Origin: Gordius sp. MW1
Lineage: Eukaryota > Nematomorpha > Gordioida > Gordea > Gordiidae
Reading direction: 5' to 3'
Assembly: GCA_964036665.1 (NCBI GenBank)
Contig: OZ038532.1
Location: forward strand, 6,324,001 to 6,388,000
Length of the DNA: 64,000 nt
The translations under genes and the position numbers were made by a program. A model generated the notes under the pieces. That model ran no database searches and was not told where the DNA came from. It saw only the letters and a list, made by a program, of their open reading frames with translations. Below are positions 10,270 through 23,346 of the stretch, piece after piece (the first letter of the stretch is position 1; each line of letters opens with the position of its first letter).

Positions 10270-13191
10270 TTGAACAATCGTTATTTTTATGAAAAATTAT
10301 CAATTCGGTACTAATCTATATTAGGGCTTGTCTTAATATCGAATTCAGATTAAAATGGCGCAAATTTATCTTTATCAATTATCCGATTTAATTTCATGTG
10401 TCAAACTCAGTTGTAATTATTAACATTTTGTTTTTTGATAGTTAAAAACGTTTTTCTGTTTATTTCAACTCTTGAGATCGCGGTTATGTTATGCGTCTAA
10501 AATGTAAATCTGCTATGAATTCGAAGTTAAGATACGTCTATGTTATAACCCATACAACGATATTTGCTGCCCAGCAAAATCCGATATTAAGACAGGGTCT
10601 TAGAGGATTAAAGCCCTGAAATTATTTAAAAAAATTTTCCCATCTAAAATAATTTTTAGTTGGACCCGAAGACCCCATTATGACCATTTTTGCAATCGCA
10701 AACCTTCGGCAAATATAACATTTGAAATAAATTTTACCTAAAAGTAAAGAAAAAAATTGCTATTAATAGGTACATGGGCGAAGCCAGCATTGGGATTAGA
10801 GGGGGGGCAATAATAATTTAGGGAGGGCAAAATGATCATTTTTAAAATTTCACCCATAATTTTAATAAATTTCAACAAATTTTTGGATTTAAAGGGAGGC
10901 AGCCCCCCCCCCTGCCCCCTTCCTAACTACGTCTATGAATAGGTAAATTTAATAATTTATTCAACTATTATGTGATCTTATCTTATACAATAAAATTATT
11001 TTTACCTAACGGTAGAATGTATATATTTTTGTTTTAAATTATTCACTTATCAAAATCCAACTTGTATATAGTTACAAATCAGTATTAAAAAAATTTAAAA
11101 ATAAATCTTGCAAATAATGATTACATACAGATATGAAGGAGTTATACCAAAAAGGTTGTTTACCGATATTTCTAAAATAGTGTGTTTCCCCTCGCAATTG
11201 GAAAAGTGATTCTTTCGCCCATCACGTTATAACCATTCCCCTGTTAGAATGTTTCCCCCATCATGTTATAACTTAAAATCTTCTAGGGGCAGGATCGAAT
11301 TCAAGCGGCCAGGAGAACTTTATAGAGAATGCCTTTTACTTTTCTTTCAGCATTTGCTAGGCAAATGATTTCCTCAAGATTTCCATCCAAAAAATTTGTG
11401 AGTAACATATTTATACATGGTGACTGTGAATTCTTTTATACGTGATATCTAACATTAAAAAAAAAAGGTTATTAAAAAAATTATTACAACATACATTTAA
11501 ACGAAAATACATATACACCATATTATCAAATTATATAATAGTTTTAAAAATAAAATTTTATACAAATTTAACACTTTAAGCTATATTAAATTGTAATGAA
11601 ATAGCAATTTGACCCTTAAATCTATTTGTTTATATTGTTTAAACAATTTATTAGCTAATCATACAAGATAATTACATATTGCTTGATCGCTTTTAACATT
11701 CAGTAAAAAACATGTTTCTTTGCTTTAAACATTTTTTGTTGTAATGATGGTTCAATAAAATTGTATGATTGTTAATAGGGTCCTTTTGAGATTGAATATT
11801 TAATATCACGATTAGTTGTTATGAATATAAATGTTGGTCTCCAAAAGCTCTAGATCTAACTACTTATTTATGTCATTCAAATCTTGTGCGAAGGCAAGAT
11901 TTTTGATAATGGGGGAGATAGTTCATTCCTTAGCTATCCCTGTCGTTTTTTGACATAAGCTTGCAGCTACTGATTAAATTTAAATACTTATATTTTGTTT
12001 TGAATCGCTCGGATGATGTGACTTTAATACGGACAATTTCGCTCCTTAACATCTCGCAAAAATTAGAATGATTGTTTTTTCCATTCATATATATTTAAAC
12101 CTATTTTAATTACCTTTGTCTACCACTATAAATAGCATCTCTTTTTTGAGGTAATAAACACTCTCTTATGGTTTATCTCCTCTCTAACTTATTTTATAAA
12201 ACTAAAACTTCTCCACTAAAATCCCTTCAATGTATCTGCACCACTTCACATTGTCCATTCATGTACATTTGAGGGTTTTTTGATGCTTGTTAATACAGGC
12301 AGGCATACAACTGCATGATACTGGTAATTTCATCGTTTCAATTTAAAATTGTTTGCAAACATTATAAACTATCAAAAGGGCTCCATAATTAAATTAAGAT
12401 AAAAAATGCTTTAAACAACTCTTCAAACAATTGCCAAACTTTTGATTTCTAATCCTGGGATTAATAACATGACTACAAATGTTTGCATAAAATAGAAATA
12501 TGTACTAATTTATAGTTTTTAAAATAACAAAAATATTGAAATTTAAAACAACGTTTAGAGATTAGAGTCGTCAGTGATTAATAAAATTTTAGTATTCTTT
12601 AATTTTTCAATTTTTTTGCAATTTGTTTTAATTGGACTAAGCGATATTTAGTTGTTTTTCATCTTAAATAATTATTGGTAAGGGATGCTTTTCCCAGAGC
12701 TAATTACTATGAATTTGGCAAAAAGGATCTATTTAAATAATATATGGAAACATTTGATAAGCCATGTTCATCATCATGGTTTAAAAAGAATGTGATCAGA
12801 CCTGAATATTAAAATATTTATGAGGGGCTTATTATAAGTGAGTAATATTTACAATCTTTCACATTACTTATAAAACTACAGAGTGTGAATTATAACAAGA
12901 TGACCGCATTTCGCTTTTGGCCTCCTCTAACTCATCTCAGTTCATCCAATATTTACGTCGAATTTGCATGATTTTGCTATTTTTGTACTCACTCATATAC
13001 CAAATATTCCCATAGATGGCGAAAACAAGTGCTCAAAGCGATGGGCAACCAACAAAAGGGCCAGCCAACATCGAGGCACTAGGGCCGGACGACTTTCGCC
13101 ACCAGTTTTTTAAATCGCATTACGCAGCCAATTTTAAACTTTTTATGTCAAGCTTCTCGACAAATGAAACCTAGCAAGCAGATGGTAGCGA
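10270..13191. other. Intergenic region upstream of NCBP1
   Basis: No coding region or RNA gene is supportable. The first few hundred bases 5' of the NCBP1 ATG presumably include its promoter, but no recognisable core element stands out. A GGGCGTAGCC MITE occupies about 10770-10940. The rest is AT-rich sequence without evident structure. Confidence 0.4.
10770..10940. repeat. GGGCGTAGCC MITE copy (inverted orientation)
   Basis: It begins ACATGGGCGAAGCCAGC and closes CTAACTACGTCTATG. The interior carries GGGAGGGCAAAATGATC and long G and C runs, the reverse of the arrangement at 4607-4773. Confidence 0.7.
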
Positions 13192-14753
13192 TAGAGATCT
13201 GCAACGGACCGTTTTTAGAAGGTCGGCCCACCCGTATTCGTTTTCAAAACTTCAAGGCCCGTCCGAGCCCGCCCGTAATTTTTTTAACACTTCAGGCTCG
13301 TCCATAAATTTTTTAGGCCTGTTTAAGCTCGGCCGTAAATTTTTTAGGCCTGTCCCTCCCCGTTAAGAAAAACGTCAGGCGCACCCAAGCCCGTTCAAAT
13401 TTTTTTAAAAGAACTCCGCGTTTGATTCATCAAAAATTTTACAAAATTTTATTTTACTTTTTAACGGGCATCATTAAATTGCAAAATTATTTTTTAGACA
13501 GTTTCTCAATCTCCGTTCTAAAGCAACAACCTAGACAAATTGGCAAAAGAAATTCACATAACAGAACATAAAAAGAGCAATTAACCAGAATTTGGCCCTT
13601 GGCCGGGGTCACATAAAGTAGAAGTAAGCAAGGGTCATTAATAATTTGCAAGGCATCATTTAGCCAGTTTAGTAATTATCCAATATATAACAACAACCTA
13701 GACAAATTGGCAAAAGAAATTTATGTATAAATGTAATCAGTCGGGCCCATAAACAATAATGGATATTGGGGAACTAGGTAAAAAAATTAAAGCCAACCAG
13801 CGGTCATTAGCTAGTCTATTTGTGAAAGCAAAACCAGCCCTTAAAATCCCGTATTAGTTTCTATAATGTTCTAACTTTATTGGTAAACAAATAAATAAGA
13901 ACGATTGGCCGTATTCGAGTTATAAATCAAATAAATAAAATACCGATCGGATAATGATCTTCAGAATATAAATGTATAAGTTGGACGATGGCCGGGGGAA
14001 AATATCCGTGCAACAAATCGGCTAGAACGGGTGACGTCTACAAGTAAACGAAGGTATTGGATTTGGGGCCGTTTGGTTCTTCGTATAATTGCAGTTTCTA
14101 GACCGAGAAGAAAAATATAAGATTAAAGGGCAGTGTAACAATCCAGCCTTATAAACCCTGTCGATGCGCTTTTCAATTTGCATGAGTGATGCCTTAAGAC
14201 AGGTCGATATACTGATTTCCACTAGTATAAGGCATGTCTTTTCATACTCGTCTGCTTCTAAATAGTGCCCATTTATTCATATAACTAATTAAATTACATT
14301 TTATTGACACACCCATAACTTTAAACATTATTCCCACCATTAGTTGGCAAGATACAACACGCTATCCTTCCTAGCTCATTTGCGTAAGCGCATCTGCGTA
14401 AACGTTAACCAAATTAAATTAAACCACAACTACAACAGTCTCCACGGCAATTACTTAAAAATTACAAGTTGGACAGGACACGACAACTAAAAGCGAGCCC
14501 ATAAATTGCATATCAATTAATAAATATGTCTGACTTTTACAGACCTTTCTAATTCCATGACCGTTTATATAATCTCTGCCCCGTTCAAGTCCGTTAAAAT
14601 AATCTCAGGCCCGCCTGAGTCTGTTCCATTGATTGTTAAGCCCGTCCGGGCCCAACCCATTAAAATTTTCATGATACAAAGCCCGTCCGTATTCGTCCGC
14701 GGGCCGGGATTTTAAGATCGTCCTCGGGCCGGGCCTACCCGTGCAGATCTCTA
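13192..14753. mobile_element. hAT-type DNA element with TAGAGATCTGCA termini
   Basis: The left end TAGAGATCTGCA and right end TGCAGATCTCTA are exact inverted complements. The flanking octamers GGTAGCGA (13184-13191) and GGTGGCGA (14754-14761) match at 7 of 8 positions, which fits an 8-bp hAT duplication. Both subterminal regions are GC-rich arrays of GGCCCGTCCGAGCCCGTCC-like repeats in a very AT-rich setting. The 1562-bp interior has no recognisable transposase; it includes a direct repeat (AACCTAGACAAATTGGCAAA near 13525 and 13690) and fragments of another dispersed repeat (about 13740-14520). It is probably a non-autonomous relative of 29990-37139. Confidence 0.85.
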
Positions 14754-15824
14754 GGTGGCGACGTATGATACAATGCAAAACTCAATGTCCTTGATTGAAC
14801 ATTAGACGATTAGAACCACACCACCTCCATCCACGGTCCAAATAATGCCTGCTCAAAAGCCATTGTGTATACCTGAATCGGTTATCGTGTCATCTCGCTT
14901 TTTTGATGGCTAAACTTTGTTTATCACCATTCCACTTAAATTAAATCGCGGCGGCTGATGCAGATGAAATTCTTGTTTCTAGCGAAAGCGAATAGGTACA
15001 ATTGGGTAACAGCAACAAAGCATTTTCCGCTGATAAAATCTCATATTGTGTCGTCTCGAAGTCAAATTTCTCGTCCCCATCTCAGCACAATCTTTCGAAA
15101 TCTCGTCTCAGTTTTTCTAGACGAGATTGAGATTTTATCGAATTTTCCGTATCACTGAGGATGACCAAAAGAGATTTAACCAAATGGGGTTTGAGAATGT
15201 AGATAGCTGTACCAGCAAAGAAGGAGCTATTTTTAACAGCTGGCATAGGCTATACTAAGGGCTGAAACGTCAACAAGACCAGGACCTCACGCGCTTGAAA
15301 ACACCAAATTGTTATTATTAAATATGCAATTTTTTGGCCTGCACAGGGTCACAGTTGAATGCAAACGACGAATGAAAGGTTATGTGTTGTGATCTCGTCT
15401 CGGTCTCGAAAGCAAAATCTCGTCTCGGGTGCGATTATTAAAATTTCGATCTAAGTCTCGGTGAAAATTCTCGTCTCGACTTTTAAAGATAATTATACCA
15501 TATATATATTTTTCTGGTTCCATAAATTATTAAAGATATAAATTAGTCATAATGGAACCAATTTTTTTAGCTCAAACCTCAAAATACAAGCTAGATGAGT
15601 AACTTAAGGTAGGAAGCATTAATATAGGTGTTATACACTACTTGCCTTGAAGGTATAAAGCTGCTAATTAATATCTTTATATCCTGGCTAAGGGTCAATA
15701 AAATTATAAGGTTTAATAATATCATTATATTTTAAGATAATCAATTTATTGAGATCTTATATAGTAACGTTAAAATAATGACAAAAATGCGAGAGTAAAC
15801 TTTTAAAAATATTATAATTATTTA
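14754..15824. repeat. Non-coding stretch with GAGACGAGA-type repeats
   Basis: No gene is seen. Clusters of CTCGTCTCG/GAGACGAGA motifs occur at about 15050-15175 and 15380-15480. The first ends TTTTCCGTATCACTGA, similar to the terminal TTTTCCGCATCACTT near 20330, so both are probably ends of one transposon family. Confidence 0.5.
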
Positions 15825-18224
15825 AAGTGATGCGGAAAAACCGAGAAAATTCTCGGGACGAGAATCTGAAAACTGACCTGAGATCGAGACGAAAGTTTTC
15901 AGCGAGATCTTGGTTTATTATTGATCATTAAATTTTAGTAAATTATTGTGTATTTTAATTTGCATGATTTAAATTTAAGGTATAAGTGTAAACCAATATG
16001 ATTGAAATATATTTGATATTAAAAACTCCTAAGTATAGTGAATGTTTTATATTTTTGCAAAAAAGTTAAAATATACAATTTCAGATCATATACCTTAGTA
16101 TGGATGGCCATTAGGGAATTATATTTATCACTTAATTGTATCCATAGCATTATTAATTATTACAAAAATTTAGGCTTGGAATGAGTTCTGATGTAGATAT
16201 TACTAAAGCATATTAATTTCGCAGTTTCTTATTCTGCATGATGCGGTAGTTATAAATTAATGGTCCATTAATTTGAATAAATATACAAGTTAAGCAAAGG
16301 TGGCTCGGGATTTTTTGATGACCCTAGCGTCATTTGTGCATGCCTAACAATTTTTAAAGAAGAATTGATTATTTGATGACACCGTAATTGATTAAATCAT
16401 GTGTCTTCTAGAGGTTTTTATGCATCAACTAATAGTATACCTCTCAAATTTTTGAACTTTAATGAGACATTATGTAAATACATTGTTTTGTCATATCATA
16501 TGCATTACTTTTCATATTATAAACTGAGGTTACCAGGTGCATTTAAATTCACTATAATTTCTATAATTGTGGTAATTGTAGAATATAAAATAAATACCCG
16601 AACTTATACTGTTTTTGGCAAAGTTAGTGTCGTATCCGTTGATACTCGTATATTTAAATTCCCCCCCCATGTCCCCTTATACAAAAGTTAAGGATTTCTC
16701 CCAACCCCCTTGTCAAACTGCGTATAAAATACATACTTATTCGATTCCCCCCTCCTCCTTTCTTTATACATGTAAGATTCATTTGATCTCACCGCGTTAA
16801 AACTTCTGCTGTATTTCCTGTTCTAATTTTAATATATACATAGTACTGAACCCTACTACGTCATATGTGGTACTTTTCCTTTCCATTTAATTTCCAGTAC
16901 GTGTGTGTTACTTTACCCCCCCCCCGGGCGCTTATACGTGTTTGTTATTTATTCCCCATTTCATTGATCAACACGCATCAGTGAATTTTGCATTGTATCA
17001 AAAGACTATTCATATATACGCAATAAATTTTTTGATTTCTTCAATTTGTAGTTAGTATTTACCATAATAAAGATATAGTGTAAGATTTAAAAGTATATTG
17101 TGGCTGGGGGAGTCCTTTACCTTTTTCCCCATGCCATCCACCTATCCCTTTATCATTACGTTTAAATCGCATCCTGTAAAAATATAAATTTCACCAGGTC
17201 CTCCTCTTAATTTTTAAATGTAAAAGTTAGTTAGAATTAAAAGATAATTATTAGGAATACATTTGAGTCATAAATAGGTACACTTTAATTTAAGGTTTAA
17301 AACCTTATGTTATTAATCCTTTAATAATGCTGCTTTTATTGTTTTTTTACAACTTTTATTATGTGCAACTAGTTGTCAATTCCGTTAATATTAATATTAT
17401 CACTAAAAGTCACTACACTTTGTGGTTTATAACGCTATAGTAATCATGCAATAAAGTCTATGGCTATGATTGATGATGGTCATATCAATGGACTAAAACG
17501 TTTGCCTTAAATAAGTTAGGTCTACTTTAAGGTTTTAGCCATAAAGGGTAATTTGCTCAATTATGTTACTATGTCAAATATAGGTGAACTTAAAATTTTT
17601 AAAGTTTATTTATATTTGACAGACACAGTGAATTTGGTACAAATGTTAAAATTTGATAAAACTATAAAATTTAATTTTATACTTGTTGTGGCCCCCTCTC
17701 CTATCCTCCGTTACCCTCTTCCCTCTCTTCCCCTTGCTTTGTTAAACGCCGCGTAATGCCAGCTGCGCTGGCAAGTCAACCGTGCAAGGAGAACGTTGTA
17801 CTGTAAACACACAACATATTTTTTATCTCCAATTTTTGTAATCGCGTTCGCGTATCGAACAACTCTCGCGCATAATATAATATATTATTCCTACATTTTA
17901 CCTTCGGGCAATGTGGAATGTTGGGCATTATCATAATTTAATAAAATGGAATATAAATAAGGTAAGAGATATTAATTAATAAAATAAAATTTGTTAAGGC
18001 ATAGTTAGAGTAAACTTTTTCAGTGGTTAAATGATTTTTGTGATAAACACTTTTCCTTAATCCAGTGGTTCTTAACATTTTTATACACGCGACCCCCCAA
18101 ATATTTTATAATTTGTTTGCGGCCCCCCATTTTTTCATAATAATTTATATTTGTTATATTATCTATAATATATTGATTTTCTATTATTTTTTCATTTTAT
18201 TATATAATAAACATAAAACACAAC

Positions 18225-18275
18225 TTTATTATTTCATTATCTATTTAAAATTTAAATAGATAATGAAATAATAAA
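18225..18275. repeat. 51-bp palindrome with perfect 25-bp arms
   Basis: Arms 18225-18249 and 18251-18275 are exact reverse complements around a single central base (18250). The palindrome lies inside the small hAT element and could extrude as a cruciform or hairpin. Confidence 0.9.
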
Positions 18276-18364
18276 AACATAAAAACTTCATAATTAAACA
18301 TAAAAACAATGTTTAAAATAAAAAATATATGCATTCGGAAATATATTTAATGAGATTTCTGCTG

Positions 18365-18571
18365 CTAAACATCTTCAGCCAATTTGTTAATTCTTGGTTC
18401 AATTGATTGTAATGCTATCCTCATGCAGGAATCTAGTCGCAATCGATTGCGTTTTTTAGTTTTTATACCCACCATAGTTGAGAAGCCTTTTTCACACAAA
18501 TAGGTACTAGCAGCAAATTTTGAATTGCTGCTGAAAATAATGGAGGATATTCTGCACGAATTTGTATCCAA
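18365..18571 (-). pseudogene. hAT transposase C-terminal remnant (ZBED5-like)
   Basis: The translated fragment contains ASTYLCEKGFSTMVGIKTKK followed by RNRLRLDSCMRIALQ and a PRI...L tail. This matches the C-terminal hAT dimerisation region of ZBED5/Charlie-type transposases, where a YLCESGFS-like motif precedes KTKKRNRL. Upstream transposase (BED finger, DDE residues) is absent, so this is a deletion derivative. It lies wholly inside the 18063-18790 element, explaining that element's origin. I see no sign of cellular co-option. Confidence 0.85.
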
Positions 18572-19750
18572 AATTGCGGCAAACTTTTAGTTTTAAACAA
18601 AGATTTTAAATTACAATCATTTATTAATTCTAATAATGAATCTTAAGACAACGAGTTCGAATCCCCTGGTGAGTATTTTTTCTAAAGCTTTTCTGAATAT
18701 TTTTATTTTATTCTAAAAAAATTTGGCGACCCCCCGGCAAACTTCTCGCGACCCCCTAGGGGGTCGCGACCCCCAGGTTAAGAATCACTGCCTTAATCTA
18801 TTCTTTCTTTCTTTTCAATATTCTTCCAATTTATTTATAGTTTTTTAATTTGCACTTTCCATAGAAATGTTATCTTTATGAATTATGCCATCTTTATATT
18901 GTCAATGAGATTTCGAGTCGCCTACACTCTTAATAAGTGTGTATTAGGTTTTTCAAAAAATATAAAGATTTGTCATTTGGAATTTTTAACACTTTAATAT
19001 TTTTAATATAACATGAGATATTTATATATGGTATAAATTAAAAAAAAATAGAGACAAGTCGAGAATTCTCGTCGAGACCGAGATTTTTCTAGACCGAGAC
19101 GAGATTTTCGTAATCGCTCCCGAGACGAGACGAGATCGAAACACTAATTATTTATAACAAGTAATTATCTGAGCATTGCAAATACAATAAAATAGGCATT
19201 ATTGTTAGAAGAGCATAAAAGTTTTGAGATCTTACGTTAATTGCACATATATAGTTTAATTAAAGGTGTTAAATATAAAATTTAAACAAATCTATTATAG
19301 TGTGATATCCCATTATATATAACAAAATATTTACTTAATCCATTTACTATTAATTTTGGCATAAAATAATTACGTACTAATAATGCTTATGTTCATATAT
19401 TTTATTTTATAAATAAATTGCATCATTTTTCAAAAAAAAATTAGTGAATTTGAATGCGTCTTCCAAGCCTACATTTGACGTAAAATAATATGAATGTGAT
19501 GGGTTGAAAATTATGCGGTGTGCCATGAGTTTAGGCATAGCAAGCTCCTGACAGATTCGTAAGTTAATCAATTACGATGTTTTCGAATAAACAATTATTT
19601 AGTCATTTTTAAAGAATTTGTTTGATATAAAATAACTGTTGAATGCTTAGATTTTCTGAAGCATCTAGGTTGGCTGAAAAAATGTTTTTGGGTAGTTTAA
19701 TTCCTTATTAACTTGAGTAGGGTAAAGGTTATAGTAATCCTTGTGATAGT

Positions 19751-19931
19751 AACGTTTAAGATGTCGAGAAGATAGAAGTATTGCTATCAGTCATTTTTAC
19801 TGCTTTAAAGCACAATTTACACTTCCCCACTTTATTTGATTCATCCTTGGATGATGTGAAATGTTTGAGCAACTTGCTCTTTTTGGAGTTAAATGATGAA
19901 CTTGTTGCGCATAAACTCATTATAGGTCTAA
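19751..19931 (+). other. Unassigned exon-like ORF
   Basis: An open frame beginning around 19762 (after a possible acceptor GTTTAAG) reads EKIEVLLSVIFTALKHN and continues through FDSSLDDVKCLSNLLFLELN and DELVAHKL to a possible donor GTCTAA at 19927. Composition is more exon-like than its surroundings. I do not recognise the family and found no convincing partner exons. It may be a gene fragment, part of a transposon, or chance. Confidence 0.3.
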
Positions 19932-21161
19932 AATTTTTATATTATATAATAATGCTATACAAATAAGTAATAAATACATAATTAATTGTTCATATACCCT
20001 AATACTATGTTGTCTATTGAATAAGTTTATATTACAAATTTGAAATTTGCGCGAAGCGGATAATTAGGTGCGTAAGTATCAAAAGTTTCAGAATCATATT
20101 ACTTTGCATTTAATTTCCTAAATGTAAATCTCATAAAATAAAAATTCGTAATTAGTTAAATTAAGTCTCAATAGTTAGAAATAAAAATTGAAGCCGAGAT
20201 CTCGTCTCGTCTCGAATTAAAAATTCTAGTCTCGATCTCGACTCAATTTTTCCAATTCTCGTCTCGTCTTGGGTAGGTTTTTCAAGACGAGACGAGGCCG
20301 AGAATTTTTATCGGGTTTTCCGCATCACTTGAAAGGTTTATGCTAATCTAAAAATACATAAGTGATATAAGTTTTATAAGTTTAGGGGTTAAAGTAAAAT
20401 TTGTGATATTTTTAGGTATGATTTAAGAAATTACACCATTAAAATTGACCTTTAAGTGAGATAAATACCTTTAAACAATTTCAGCCCCGTTCCCTATCCT
20501 CATTTATGTAGGTTAAAAGTTAGCTCAGTCATTAATAATAGCAAAGAGCTGACAAATTAAACCTGTCGAAAAAATTTATCTAGTTTGAATTAGCATAAAA
20601 TATTAAAACTGTGCATACTATCTAGTAAATTATTTAATAAGATAAAAATTGAATGGGTGAGAGCTTAAAGTTTGTCGCTGTTCTTTAAGGTGGCAGCTAT
20701 TTACATATAATCTTTATCTGTTTGTGACACTCCGTTTAATATGTTAAATTGATCTTTGTTCCCAGTCATGGAATAATCTACATCAATACATGTTTGATGT
20801 AATCAACTTAAATAATTTTCAATAAGTTATTTTAGGAAACAAAATGCAAAGTGCTTAGTGTTTGACGATTTTGTGTCAATTATATTAAATTGTAGAGGCG
20901 GATGGCCCGTCATCTTGCAGAAGTGAATTACCCAGGGTTAAAAAATGTCTCCCGATCTGGAGTCCTCTAGCAAAAAAGACTATTAATTATTCAATTTTAG
21001 ATTAAAGTTAAAATAAATTAAATTTGTAAATGCACTATTTTAGAACCTTCTTTATGATAATAAACAGAATGATCGTTAATGTCTTGGAATTGAATCAACA
21101 ATATGGTTTTTGGCGAGTTGATAAGTCACCTTAGAGGCGTGGTCATTAGTACCTAATTGCA

Positions 21162-22040
21162 ATGCATGTAAATATGAGCCCTGTTTTTAAATTTAAATTC
21201 TTAGTTTTTGTAAATATGTTTTTCTTTGGTAAAAATTCCATAAATGATACCTTAAAAGATTATTATAAATCAACCAATGTTGAAACATGTACGTATTTAA
21301 TTAGTAGTGGACCAATTAATTGTCAGACAAAGAAGTATTTACAATGCGAAGACAACAACATAAAGATATCATAAAAGGTATAAATCTACTTGATGGCATT
21401 AAGCAAGGGAAATTTATAACCAGTGTAATAGAAGAAGCATTTAAAGTAAGGGAAAATTAATTTTTGTTATTATTTAGCTTTAGCTTATTTATGAAAATCG
21501 AATAAAGCTTCTTAATGCTAATTATATGATAAAAGAAGGGCAACTAGATGAAAACTATCAAGTCAAAAAATGTAAAATTGTTTGTGCTTGTAATACTTTA
21601 TTTTAGCTTTATCCAACATCTTAGAATACACTTTATTATGTGGAGACTTGGTTTTGTATTTTCCAAAACTAACTCATTATGCAATTATCACAGTGGCAAT
21701 TTCTGATGATAAGAAACAGAACAAAAATAAATACATAAACAAAGACACAAATAATTTTTTGCTAAAATGGGCTATCAATATAAGTAATGCTACCAAACTA
21801 TTAGGTCCCAAAGATACAGAAACTTTGTGGTTGGTAATATATATCAATTTTTTGTTTGATGTTATTTTTTAATCATAGATGTCACAAGAGTTGGGCTATA
21901 TTCCAAAGGATCCATTATACATTAATCCATATGCAGTGGAAACAGATTACATTCTAGAGAAAAAATTAAATGAGCTTAATTTATTAAACAAAAAGAGTAA
22001 AGGGTCAAATATAAAACATAAAGAAAAATCTGATTTGTAA
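21162..22040 (+). CDS. CCDC134: CCDC134-like secretory-pathway protein, complete, 5 exons
   Basis: Exons are 21162-21288, 21327-21445, 21484-21571, 21607-21833 and 21879-22040. Introns are 38, 38, 35 and 45 bp, all GT-AG with matching phases. They encode 240 residues (human CCDC134 is 229). The N-terminus has a hydrophobic stretch (FKFLVFVNMFFFG) suiting a signal peptide. Family blocks follow: YKEVFTMRRQQHKDIIKGI, EEAFKLIYENRIKLLNAN, LLCGDLVLYFPKLTHY, FLLKWAINISNATKLLG and LMSQELGYIPKDPLYINPY, ending in a lysine-rich tail. CCDC134 is described in vertebrates as an ER/secreted protein whose deficiency impairs bone formation; its biochemical role in invertebrates is not something I can state. 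The first ATG is used; a second lies four codons on. AATAAA motifs occur 17-30 bp after the stop. It converges on MTFMT. Confidence 0.88.
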
Positions 22041-23346
22041 AATTATTTGTGACATTAATAAATTTTTAATAAATCTTTATATATAATTGTTTGTTAAAAA
22101 ACATTCAATAATAAAGTTTCTTTCAAGATGTGTGTTTTAAGACACTTAATCTTCTCCCATAATCAGTGTTATTATATTTACTTAAATATTCTGTTACATA
22201 AAAACATTATATATATATAAATTATATTAACAAAAATCATGTCATCAGTTAAAATTGATAAAAAAGTTTTGCAATTATAGAAATAATATGAAAGTTAAAA
22301 CACGAGTGGCTTTGAAAATATTTACAAATTTTTATTGTAAGATCATGCAGTTCTTATACAAAAAAATCAAGAATTAATTTTACAATTTTTGGAAATATAA
22401 TAGGATTACTGCTAAAAAGTTATTTTGCCTTCCACACACATGTCATTAATGTGATGCTTATTTTTAATTGAGGCTGAAATAATTTTGGATTCCATAAATT
22501 CAGGCCTAATGGGCAAATATAATATTTTGGGATGTGTCAGGCAACTCTAATGATTCTGGCATGGTCTGACGTGCAAGTAAAAAAAATAAGCAAATCAAAC
22601 CTTTGATCTTTTAGCAATTTTGTGGTCCCTCCAATCTCCTTCACATTTTTGTAAAAAAATTGCAATCAATGTCATTCATTAACATAATAGTTATCTTAAA
22701 AAAATTGGCTGAAATAATATGATGTCCCATTAACTTGAACTTAATGTGTAAATATAATATTTTGGGTTGGGCAGCTGTAATGATTTGGGCATGATGGACA
22801 GACACTAAATTGAAGCCGGAAACTTTATAAAATAGGACTGGGTTAGAGAAGAAAAAATTAAAAAAATTTGACCTCTCCTGCTTATACAAACTTGATTTTT
22901 TACTAAATAGTGGCATTACATAATTAACCTGTTGTATGTATGTGAATGAGGAGTTTTGGGAGAAGGGGACGATTAAAACAGCCAGATGTAAAAATCTAAT
23001 AACAATAAGGCAAGACAATGACAGCCGATTGACAGAGAATTGAGGAAATGACATAGGCGGAGAGGCCCTGAGTGACGGAAAACAACTATACCCAGAAGAA
23101 AAAAACCTCTGGAAATATTCAGAAAAGAGATTGTCTCATTATCATGTTTTTTACAAATATGTTACACTCAACATTTACTATAAATTCCCTAAGATATGAA
23201 TAAAGATAAATTTTTTGAAAATTGATGGATTAATTCAGACTTAGGAATGAAATTATAATAAGTGTATTTAACATTTTTCAAGATTATAACGACATAATTT
23301 ATAACAACATTTATTCAACAAATGATCATACAAAAATTCTAATTAA
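22041..23346. repeat. Intergenic region with a diverged 170-bp direct duplication
   Basis: This lies between the convergent 3' ends of CCDC134 and MTFMT. Blocks at about 22440-22570 and 22680-22805 are related: each has GGCTGAAATAAT, AAATATAATATTTTGGG and TGATT(C/T)(T/G)GGCATG in the same order, about 235 bp apart. No gene is supportable; a 137-codon minus-strand ORF at 22641-23054 overlaps the repeat and has no recognisable family. Confidence 0.5.

Larger units (their letters stand above)
18063..18790. mobile_element. 728-bp hAT element with perfect target duplication
   Basis: The element begins CAGTGGTTCTTAAC and ends GGTTAAGAATCACTG. The adjoining GCGACCCCCC and GGGGGTCGCGACCCCC blocks complete imperfect terminal inverted repeats typical of the hAT superfamily. 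It is flanked by identical octamers CCTTAATC at 18055-18062 and 18791-18798. It carries a remnant of transposase on the minus strand and an internal perfect palindrome. Confidence 0.93.
15825..20330. mobile_element. Possible DNA transposon with AAGTGATGCGGAAAA termini
   Basis: AAGTGATGCGGAAAA at 15825 is the inverted match of TTTTCCGCATCACTT ending at 20330. GAGACGAGA/CTCGTCTCG arrays lie just inside both ends and also near 19050-19145. No target duplication is obvious, and the 4.5 kb between may be two solo ends rather than one element. A complete smaller hAT element (18063-18790) is nested inside. No transposase of its own is recognised. Confidence 0.4.

Noticed and set aside
22641-23054. 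137-codon minus-strand ORF downstream of MTFMT
   Set aside because: It overlaps a diverged repeat, is AT-driven, and has no recognisable family or splice partners.
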